Of a stretch of 5,700 bases of DNA, positions 1 through 5,700 are shown piece after piece (position 1 is the first letter of the stretch; the number at the start of each line of letters is the position of its first letter). The translations under genes were made by a program, and so were the position numbers. The notes under the pieces were generated by a model, which saw only the letters and a list, made by a program, of their open reading frames with translations, was not told the origin of the DNA and did no database searches. This DNA comes from Flavobacterium sp. (GTDB lineage Bacteria; Bacteroidota; Bacteroidia; Flavobacteriales; Flavobacteriaceae): NCBI GenBank assembly GCA_030682755.1, contig JAUXNR010000087.1, forward strand, positions 1-5,700. The letters are read 5' to 3'.

Positions 1-843
1 GACGATCATATCGGCGGAATTTTGAGATGGCTGAATAAAGACAAAGAGGCTTCTAGTCTTATTAAAAAGGTTTGGTTTAACTCAGGAAAGGAAATAGCTA
101 AGAAGTTTGAAAGCGATGAAAACAAAGATTTGGATATTGAAATAGTTAACGGAGCCGACGATTTTCACACAAGTCCTCGACAAGGGATTAAATTTGAAAA
201 ATATCTTAGAGATAATAATTTATGGCAAGGGGAAATTATTGAACAAGGTTCAGAACATGATTTATTTGGCTTAAAATTCAAAAGTTTGTCACCAAACAAC
301 GAGAAACTTGATCAGCTTTTAAAACTATATGAAAAACAAAAGGATTATTTTACAAGTGGCGAGGAATATGATTTCCAAACTTCTTTGAAAGATTTTATTG
401 ATGAAGAAAATCAATCTGATTTTAAATTTAAGGAAGATACAAGTGTTGCAAACGGAAGTTCTATTGCTTTTATAATGGAATATGAAGACAAAAGTTTTCT
501 TTTCTTAGCTGATGCTCATCCTTCTGTGATAATCGAAGGGTTGAATACTTTCGGTTACAATAAGGATAATCCTTTAAATGTGGAATTGATGAAAATATCT
601 CATCACGGAAGTATGTACAATACCAACAAAAAACTTTTGGAAATTGTAAAAACAGATAATTATCTGATAAGTTCAAATGCAACTAAACACGGATTACCAA
701 ATAAAAGAACAATAGCTAGAATTATCAATAATAATCCTAACGCTTTTATTTACTTCAACTATGATTTAAAAGACACAATCTTTTCAGAGCAGGATTGGAA
801 AGATTACTCGGATTTTAGATCTAAAATGCAAAATGAGTTTTGA
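1..843 (+). CDS. MBL-fold metallo-hydrolase, ComEC/Rec2-like, 5'-truncated by window edge (putative Lamassu hydrolase effector)
   Basis: The gene enters the window already open: the first codons read DDHIGGIL, the tail of the metal-binding HxHxDH motif of metallo-beta-lactamase-fold enzymes. The true start and probably some 50-60 residues, including the HxH pair, lie upstream. A TTG at 22 is not a credible start because it would cut off this motif. Counting from the first visible codon, the other landmarks are NGSSIAF (151-157), the metal-ligand Asp in LADAH (D171), SHHGS (200-204, at 598-612) and KHG (H230, at 688). This order matches the MBL domain of the DNA-uptake protein ComEC and its free-standing relatives, some of which act on nucleic acids or phosphodiesters. 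The substrate here is unknown. An acidic, Lys/Glu/Asp-rich insertion of about 50 residues sits between LSP (96-98) and NGSS. No signal peptide or membrane segment is visible in the part present. The gene ends TGATG into the protease gene, so the two are probably translated together. The fold is close to certain; the role as a defence effector is inferred from context. Confidence 0.9.
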   Translation, partial: DDHIGGILRWLNKDKEASSLIKKVWFNSGKEIAKKFESDENKDLDIEIVNGADDFHTSPRQGIKFEKYLRDNNLWQGEIIEQGSEHDLFGLKFKSLSPNNEKLDQLLKLYEKQKDYFTSGEEYDFQTSLKDFIDEENQSDFKFKEDTSVANGSSIAFIMEYEDKSFLFLADAHPSVIIEGLNTFGYNKDNPLNVELMKISHHGSMYNTNKKLLEIVKTDNYLISSNATKHGLPNKRTIARIINNNPNAFIYFNYDLKDTIFSEQDWKDYSDFRSKMQNEF

Positions 844-845
844 TG
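841..845 (+). promoter_or_regulatory. TGATG stop-start overlap coupling MBL hydrolase and protease
   Basis: The stop TGA of the hydrolase (841-843) shares its last base with the ATG of the protease (843-845). The upstream bases are A-rich with no clear Shine-Dalgarno sequence, so the protease is most likely translated by ribosomes that have just finished the hydrolase. This also favours ATG 843 over TTG 840 as the start. It implies similar output of the two effectors. Confidence 0.6.
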
Positions 846-2225
846 AACGGAAACGACTTAAAAAAATATTCAGTCATTTTAGACAGTGGGAGCGGTGTTT
901 TGTTTCAACCTTTGGACGAAACTAAAACTTATATACTTTCTGCGAAACATGTTTTTTATGAAGATGTGAAACATGATAATGGACCAGATACAAAAGAACT
1001 AAAAGCTAATATTAGTTACTTTTTCTCAAATAGTCAAAATGAACCCAATGAAATTGAAATAATATATGGGCAAAATTATTTTGAGCATTCTAGTGAAAAT
1101 GTAGATGCAGCTATTTTAATTTTAAATGGAAACTTAGGCTTTAATCAGATTTTTGTTGATGAAGATTGTATCGCTTTTAATGAGTGTTTACTATGTGGTT
1201 ATCCTAGTAAAATAGGTGACAATGAGAATGACAGATATAGTAATTATCAAATTAATCGCAAAGTCGATACAACCAATAACGGGTACTTTAGATTAGAGAC
1301 AAATTTCGGAAATCTAAATCATGAAGACATTTTTGGTTTTTCCGGTGGCGGAATTTTGAGATTAAGTAATGGAATGATAAATATCGTTGGTATTCAATCA
1401 TCGACAATCACAGATTATGCAAATGGGCAGATAGACGTTGTTCCGATTAATAAGTTTATAGAAATAATTGAGGAGAACAATTTATCAGAAATTATACCTT
1501 CATTTTTGATAAGTTTTGAGTTCTTAAAGGACAAGGCTTTTGATATTTCTGCGGGGATATTAGATGAGAATATTTCTTATACAAGAAAGTTTCTGAAAGA
1601 TAAAACACTTGAAGTTATTAATAGTAACATTACTCCAATATTTATCAAGGATCTTTTCAAAGAGAGATTATTAATTAATGAAAATAATGGGGTGAAACTG
1701 AATGATGAACTAATCTATCTTACTTGGTTAGAGTTCTTAACATTAATAAATATTGCAAAAGAAGTTTCTTGCAATCAAAATGATCTTGAAAGTATTTTTT
1801 CAATGACAAGATTATTGTATAAGAATACAAATGATGATTGGCAAAGTGATAATTTCCTGAGAGATTGTTTGTCATCAAACTACTTAGGATTAAATGAAAA
1901 TGGAACTGTCTTTATAAAGACAAAAAGCAATCCAATTGCTGGAAATATAGCTTATTACAAGCTAGAAAAAGGGAGTTTAGTTCCGAGAATTGATACTTTC
2001 AGGAAAAAGTATGAAAATGGAATCTTAACAGTAAATAATATTGGAAGTGCTGTATCTGATGTAGATGAGTTTGCTTTTGATAAATATAATTTTGTTCATT
2101 TTGAATATTTAAAAAAATATATGCTCATTGAGAATAGTGAAGATTTCAAACCCTATAAGAAGTCTAATGAGCAGGATCTATTAATTAAACTAAAAGAAGA
2201 ATATGGAAAAGTATTTGGAATATAG
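843..2225 (+). CDS. Trypsin-like serine peptidase with C-terminal effector-coupling domain (putative Lamassu protease effector)
   Basis: A 460-residue protein from the ATG at 843. The in-frame TTG at 840 is a possible but less likely start, adding one residue. The N-terminal ~200 residues are a trypsin/HtrA-like fold: SGSGVLF opens the first barrel, the catalytic His is H36 in SAKHVF, the Asp is D88 in NVDAAILIL, and the nucleophile is S167 in GFSGGGIL, followed by the VGIQSS strand. The triad is complete, so the enzyme is probably active. The usual GDSGGP is altered to GFSGGG, so the Asp that forms the zymogen salt bridge in chymotrypsin is missing. There is no signal peptide or membrane segment, so it should act in the cytoplasm. 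Residues from about 240 to the end form a second, mostly helical domain with no motif I can name (landmarks: FIKDLFKERLLI, TWLEFLTL, LLYKNTNDDW, FVHFEYLKKYM). In ABC-3C/Lamassu systems effectors carry such a C-terminal domain to join the ATPase complex; that reading is by analogy. The gene overlaps lmuC by 23 bases. Confidence 0.88.
   Translation: MNGNDLKKYSVILDSGSGVLFQPLDETKTYILSAKHVFYEDVKHDNGPDTKELKANISYFFSNSQNEPNEIEIIYGQNYFEHSSENVDAAILILNGNLGFNQIFVDEDCIAFNECLLCGYPSKIGDNENDRYSNYQINRKVDTTNNGYFRLETNFGNLNHEDIFGFSGGGILRLSNGMINIVGIQSSTITDYANGQIDVVPINKFIEIIEENNLSEIIPSFLISFEFLKDKAFDISAGILDENISYTRKFLKDKTLEVINSNITPIFIKDLFKERLLINENNGVKLNDELIYLTWLEFLTLINIAKEVSCNQNDLESIFSMTRLLYKNTNDDWQSDNFLRDCLSSNYLGLNENGTVFIKTKSNPIAGNIAYYKLEKGSLVPRIDTFRKKYENGILTVNNIGSAVSDVDEFAFDKYNFVHFEYLKKYMLIENSEDFKPYKKSNEQDLLIKLKEEYGKVFGI
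2203..2225 (+). promoter_or_regulatory. 23-base overlap of protease end and lmuC start
   Basis: The lmuC ATG (2203-2205) lies 23 bases before the end of the protease gene (stop TAG 2223-2225), in another frame. The purine stretch just before it (AAAAGAAGA, ending at 2200) is the only candidate ribosome site. An overlap of this size suggests coupled translation and keeps effector and middle component in a fixed ratio. Confidence 0.55.
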
Positions 2226-2748
2226 TACTGATGTAATAAATCAATTAAAAGAAAAATATAAGACTTGTGATTTTCAGTTTCGTTTAGCACAGTCCAATGT
2301 AAACATATCTGTGTTTTTTGTGTTGACAAATAGTTCTGTTCTCTCTGAAGAAAGCCTTTGGGAAAATATTTCAAAAGAAATTGCATTAAAATACCAATCT
2401 AAATTAGAAACAGTGTATGAAAAATGGAATCTCTACATCATATATATAACGAGTGATATAACTCCCAAGGAACTTAAAAACAAAATTGAGAATGATAAAT
2501 TTTCAAGTAGAAAGATTGTTGAGGATTCTCATAATAAAGATATTAGTGAAGATGAGGCGAATCGCTTAATTGTAAAACATATTACTAATGCAGATTTAAA
2601 AGAAATTGTTGAGGAGACTCAAGAAGTCACTATTTCAGAATACATCCCTAAAAATGAAAAGCTTTGGGAACTGTTATTAGATGAAGAAAAACTTATTGGC
2701 GACAGGAAAGCTCAAGAAGCGTTTGTTAAAAAAATAACTACATTATGA
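2203..2748 (+). CDS. lmuC: LmuC-like middle component of a Lamassu / ABC-3C system
   Basis: A 181-residue soluble protein between effector and ATPase genes. It is recognised partly by position and size, partly by a segment typical of ABC-3C middle components as I recall them: an N-terminal helix (1-20), a beta-rich stretch (FQFRLAQSNVNISVFFVLTN, 24-43), then W75-NLYIIYI (a buried strand after a helix), and the conserved-looking KIENDKFSSRKIV at 94-106. The C-terminal third is charged and helical, ending AQEAFVKKITTL. No catalytic motif is visible, fitting an adaptor or regulator that bridges the SMC-like ATPase and the effector. In characterised Lamassu systems LmuC sits in the LmuB complex. 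The ATG at 2203 lies inside the end of the protease gene, is the first in-frame ATG, and follows an AGAAGA purine stretch that may serve as a weak ribosome site. The stop overlaps the ATPase start as ATGA. The family name is less certain than the ORF itself; no profile search was possible. Confidence 0.8.
   Translation: MEKYLEYSTDVINQLKEKYKTCDFQFRLAQSNVNISVFFVLTNSSVLSEESLWENISKEIALKYQSKLETVYEKWNLYIIYITSDITPKELKNKIENDKFSSRKIVEDSHNKDISEDEANRLIVKHITNADLKEIVEETQEVTISEYIPKNEKLWELLLDEEKLIGDRKAQEAFVKKITTL
2745..2748 (+). promoter_or_regulatory. ATGA overlap coupling lmuC and lmuB
   Basis: The ATG of the ATPase (2745-2747) overlaps the TGA stop of lmuC (2746-2748). The preceding 25 bases are A/T-rich with no Shine-Dalgarno core. 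This classic four-base overlap points to termination-reinitiation and supports the chosen ATPase start, which begins directly with the KIKSVKI first strand expected of the fold. Confidence 0.6.
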
Positions 2749-5700
2749 AAATTAAAAGTGTAAAAATTACTGGTTTCAGAGCATTTGAAAAAGAAGAAGA
2801 TGCCACTTTTGATTTTACGAAAGGTGGTGAAATAATGAATTTCGCTTCAATATATGCTCCCAATGGGTTTGGTAAAACTTCTTTCTATGATGCTGTTGAA
2901 TGGGGAGTTACTCATAAAATTCAACGTTTCGATAGGATGGTGGATTTTGAAAAAGTAAGAAAAGATAATGACTCTCCCTTGTTATTAAATAAGGCTTCGT
3001 TGTCAGGAAAAGTGATAGTTGAAACTAGTTCGCAAAATTTTGAGAATACTATCAATAAAAAGAAGGTTTATAAGTATAATGAAAAACCTGTAAACGAGTA
3101 TTTTCAAAATCAAATATTAACTCAAGATTTAATAGATGCTTTTCTGAAAGAAGAGAAAGCCGATAAACGCTATGAAAACTTCTTGGAAATTGATGATAAT
3201 TTAAAAAAATATGACTCAGCATATAAGAAGATCATTCGTCTACTAGAGTATATAAAAGATGAAAGAAAAGATTTAGTCGATAGAAAAAATAAAGAAGAAG
3301 CTAAATATCAAGTTGAGATTGATTTTGAACAAGAGTTTAAAAAATTTGATGAAATTAATGAAGTAATCAATTCGCTCAATAAAGAAAATGAAAACTTAAA
3401 TTTAATTGATCGAAATACATTCAATCAAACTTCTTATGATAATCTATCTAGGAATATTGATGTTCGATTGTTAATACTGGAAGAAGAATTAATCAAGGCT
3501 AAGTTACGTATCGATACAATAATATTGGCTAGAGATGGGAAAGAATCTGAAGACAGTAAATTAAGTAGCGGAGTTTTATCTTATCTTGAGAATAGAAGTG
3601 AAATTCTAAAACTAGATGATCAAATTAAAGAATTAGATAAGATAATAAAATGGTTTGAAGAACAAGAAAAGGTTATTAACGAATTCAGTGTTATCGATGA
3701 GAATTTAAAAATCCAGCAAAATAGATTGGAAAGAGCTCTTAATATTGAGAAGCAGCTTGAAACATTTTTTAATATACAAAAAGAGATTGATAATTTACAG
3801 AAGAATATTACGGAGTTTAAAGATAAGATACTTAACACTGAACGTGAGAATATTGAGGTTGAAAAGGAGAAAAATGATGCAGTTATAAAACTTAATGAAT
3901 TAAAGAACTCTCTTGACAGTAATCGGTCTAAACTAAATAATATACCAGATAAACAAAAACAGTTAGAAGCAACTTCTCAGATTATTGTTGATTTACAAAA
4001 AAGCATTAATGATTTATCAAAATCAATTGACATAGAAGAAAAGAAACGGAATGACTTAAATATAATTTTAGATGAATTTGGATACTATGAAAACAAGATA
4101 AACGCGGATACTGAACTTTTGTTAGAATTTAGACTCCTCAGCGAACATAAAGAATTAATTACTCATTACGTAGCTGAGGAAAAAGAATTAGAGAAATTAA
4201 AAAAAGATATTCAGGAAATCCAATTTAAAATCGACAAACAAAACCAGTTTAATAAAGAACTTAATGATGTTATTAATTCAGGATTGGAATTGGTAAACAA
4301 ATCGCAAAGTTCAGACTGTCCTTTATGTAACCACAACTATGGCACATTTGAAAAACTATCTAAAAATATCTTATCCAATAAGCTACTAGATAGTCAGTTA
4401 AAAATGTATCTAGAAGAAAAGGTTGACACAGAATCAAAAATAAACAAGTTAATATTACAGCTTTCTGTTGATAAAGAAAAAATTAATAATTTTTTTTCTT
4501 CAATCAAACAGCCTTATTCATCGGATTATAGGAATGCACAAAATGTAATAGATAAATTAGGCTCCGAGAGAAAGAGCAATTTAGAAAAATTAAATAGTAA
4601 TCAATCGATCTTAAATGATATTAATTTATCATTAGGAGATTTGCAGACATTTGAAGAATTATCAGTCAAAATACAAAATGACGTAGTAAAAATAGATAGC
4701 CAGATATTAGAACTCTCTAATCAAATAAAAAAAATTGATGAAACACTTTTAGAGAAAGAAACATTAGTTAAATCAACTAAAGAAAAGTTTGAAATTTCAG
4801 AACGCAACCTGTTAAAACATCAGCATTCAAATGAGCATAAGGAAGTTCGAAAATATTTTATTGAAGAATTGAACACTAATAATATTGAAAAATCTATACT
4901 ATCAGAAAACATATCACATATTCAGGCAACTCTAAATAACTTAACAGGCAAAAAAATAAATCTAAACAAATCTTTAGAAGAGTTAAAGCTAAAACTATCT
5001 AATCATAATTTAGCTAAGGATGAATACATTAAAAAAACTCAGCAAGTAAATGATGCTAAAAATCTAATATTGAGAATTTATGAGAGCTATGAAAATTATA
5101 TTCAATCAGAATTTGATTTAATAATAAAGGACAAAGATAAATCTCAAATCGAAAAAGCATTTGTAGATTTAGTAAACAGACAGAAGCAAATAGAAAAGCA
5201 AGCTGAAACGAAAATTGAAAAGTATAAAATAACTAGAATTTTAAATGACGCTTGTATAAGTGCAGCGGACTCTAAAAAAGTACAAGATGAAATTGAGAAA
5301 ATCAATAATAGTTTGAAGGGATTAGGTCATGCCGAGAAAGAATTAAATATTGAAAAAGAAAACCTTAGATCCTACCTTAAAGATACAATTGAATCATATT
5401 TCTATACGCCATTAATTAATGCTGTATATAGGAAAATAGATCCGCATCCCGATTATAAGTCTATTGAATTTGAGTGTGATTTTGCCGAAAATAAACCTCG
5501 TTTACAAATTTATACTTTGTCAATCAATGATAAGGGAGAAGAAGTTTGGTCTGTCCCTTCTCTATATTTTAGTACGGCTCAAATCAATATTTTAAGTTTA
5601 AGTATCTTCTTAGCTCGGGCTTTAAAAACAAAAGATAATAGCGGCCAATCTGTAGATTGTATTTTTATCGATGATCCGATTCAATCAATGGATAGTATTA
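2745..5700 (+). CDS. lmuB: SMC/Rad50-like ABC ATPase with zinc hook, LmuB type, 3'-truncated by window edge
   Basis: The frame is open from the ATG at 2745 to the last complete codon at 5699 (985 residues); its stop lies outside the window. The N-terminal ATPase lobe starts KIKSVKITGFRAF and carries Walker A as APNGFGKTS (38-46, Lys44), then a Q-loop-like QNQILTQDLIDAFL with Q127. From about 154 a coiled-coil arm rich in Glu, Lys, Asn and Leu runs to a CPLC zinc hook (C525, C528), and a second arm of similar length returns to about 880. The C-terminal lobe has TPLINAVYRKIDPHPDY, an ABC signature FSTAQ (942-946) and Walker B CIFIDDPIQSMD (972-983). The switch His and the last residues lie beyond the window. 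Such proteins dimerise on ATP, bind DNA between heads and arms, and in Lamassu/ABC-3C systems act as the sensor that releases the effector. The start overlaps the lmuC stop (ATGA). SMC-like ATPase is certain; LmuB rather than a repair protein is inferred from neighbours. Confidence 0.93.
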   Translation, partial: MKIKSVKITGFRAFEKEEDATFDFTKGGEIMNFASIYAPNGFGKTSFYDAVEWGVTHKIQRFDRMVDFEKVRKDNDSPLLLNKASLSGKVIVETSSQNFENTINKKKVYKYNEKPVNEYFQNQILTQDLIDAFLKEEKADKRYENFLEIDDNLKKYDSAYKKIIRLLEYIKDERKDLVDRKNKEEAKYQVEIDFEQEFKKFDEINEVINSLNKENENLNLIDRNTFNQTSYDNLSRNIDVRLLILEEELIKAKLRIDTIILARDGKESEDSKLSSGVLSYLENRSEILKLDDQIKELDKIIKWFEEQEKVINEFSVIDENLKIQQNRLERALNIEKQLETFFNIQKEIDNLQKNITEFKDKILNTERENIEVEKEKNDAVIKLNELKNSLDSNRSKLNNIPDKQKQLEATSQIIVDLQKSINDLSKSIDIEEKKRNDLNIILDEFGYYENKINADTELLLEFRLLSEHKELITHYVAEEKELEKLKKDIQEIQFKIDKQNQFNKELNDVINSGLELVNKSQSSDCPLCNHNYGTFEKLSKNILSNKLLDSQLKMYLEEKVDTESKINKLILQLSVDKEKINNFFSSIKQPYSSDYRNAQNVIDKLGSERKSNLEKLNSNQSILNDINLSLGDLQTFEELSVKIQNDVVKIDSQILELSNQIKKIDETLLEKETLVKSTKEKFEISERNLLKHQHSNEHKEVRKYFIEELNTNNIEKSILSENISHIQATLNNLTGKKINLNKSLEELKLKLSNHNLAKDEYIKKTQQVNDAKNLILRIYESYENYIQSEFDLIIKDKDKSQIEKAFVDLVNRQKQIEKQAETKIEKYKITRILNDACISAADSKKVQDEIEKINNSLKGLGHAEKELNIEKENLRSYLKDTIESYFYTPLINAVYRKIDPHPDYKSIEFECDFAENKPRLQIYTLSINDKGEEVWSVPSLYFSTAQINILSLSIFLARALKTKDNSGQSVDCIFIDDPIQSMDSI
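4317..4328 (+). other. Zinc-hook motif (CPLC) at the apex of the ATPase coiled coil
   Basis: Four codons encode Cys-Pro-Leu-Cys at residues 525-528, in the context SSDCPLCNHNYG. Two such motifs from two subunits would together bind one zinc ion, as in Rad50. The motif sits almost midway between the two arms (about 370 residues before it and 350 after), as expected for the tip of an antiparallel coiled coil. Confidence 0.8.

Noticed and set aside
22..24. TTG at 22 as the start of the hydrolase
   Set aside because: The frame continues to the window edge and encodes the metal-binding DDHIGG just upstream, so the real start lies outside the window.
470..682. Minus-strand open frame of 70 codons inside the hydrolase gene
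   Set aside because: It lies wholly within a well-supported coding gene, and its Cys/Phe/Leu-rich translation has no recognisable motif; a shadow frame.
843..1450. Protease as a periplasmic HtrA/DegP enzyme
   Set aside because: There is no signal peptide or membrane anchor, no PDZ domain pattern, and the gene is coupled to a cytoplasmic ATPase.
2153..2386. Minus-strand open frame of 77 codons across the protease-lmuC junction
   Set aside because: Antisense to two genes with strong coding logic and no motif of its own; a shadow frame rather than an antitoxin.
3620..3838. Minus-strand 72-codon frame resembling a hydrophobic small membrane protein
   Set aside because: Its Leu/Ile/Phe/Ser-rich composition is the complement of the Lys/Glu/Asn/Asp-rich coiled-coil coding sequence, so the apparent membrane segment is an artefact.
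4490..4497. Runs of eight T (4490-4497) and eight A (4727-4734) in the ATPase gene as phase-variable or frameshift sites
   Set aside because: The frame is intact across both, and runs of this length are expected by chance in such AT-rich coding DNA; no slippage signal accompanies them.
2745..5700. ATPase as SbcC, RecN or Rad50 repair protein
   Set aside because: The hook and heads are similar, but there is no SbcD/Mre11 nuclease neighbour, and the overlapping middle-component and effector genes fit a Lamassu/ABC-3C locus better.

Overview
The window is one stretch of same-strand coding DNA with no intergenic space. Four plus-strand genes follow each other with overlapping ends. The first is cut by the left edge and the last by the right edge. 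By eye the DNA is AT-rich (roughly 30% GC), and there is no strong Shine-Dalgarno sequence before the starts. Together with the style of the proteins this suggests a low-GC Bacteroidota (for example a flavobacterium-like host). That assignment is an inference; no taxonomic marker is present.

Layout: (1) 1-843, the C-terminal 280 residues of a metallo-beta-lactamase-fold hydrolase of ComEC/Rec2-like type; (2) 843-2225, a cytoplasmic trypsin-like serine peptidase with a complete His-Asp-Ser triad and a C-terminal domain of about 220 residues; (3) 2203-2748, a 181-residue middle-component protein (LmuC / ABC-3C middle component type); (4) 2745 to the right edge, a long SMC/Rad50-like ABC ATPase with Walker A, a CxxC zinc hook between two long coiled-coil arms, an ABC signature and Walker B (LmuB type). 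The ATPase frame was read codon by codon and is open from 2745 to 5699. Only its last part, including the switch His, lies beyond the window.

Together these look like a Lamassu-family / ABC three-component (ABC-3C) anti-phage or anti-plasmid operon, in the variant with a hydrolase plus a protease instead of the usual nuclease effector. In characterised relatives (Lamassu, Vibrio cholerae DdmABC) the SMC-like ATPase and the middle protein sense foreign or abnormal DNA and unleash the effector. By analogy, the peptidase and the MBL enzyme here would be the toxic or signalling outputs. The family class is already known. What is less understood is how two different enzymatic effectors are wired to one sensor, and what they cleave. 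No RNA genes, mobile elements, CRISPR arrays, promoters or terminators are visible. The operon promoter must lie left of the window, and no stretch over 300 bases lacks a gene.
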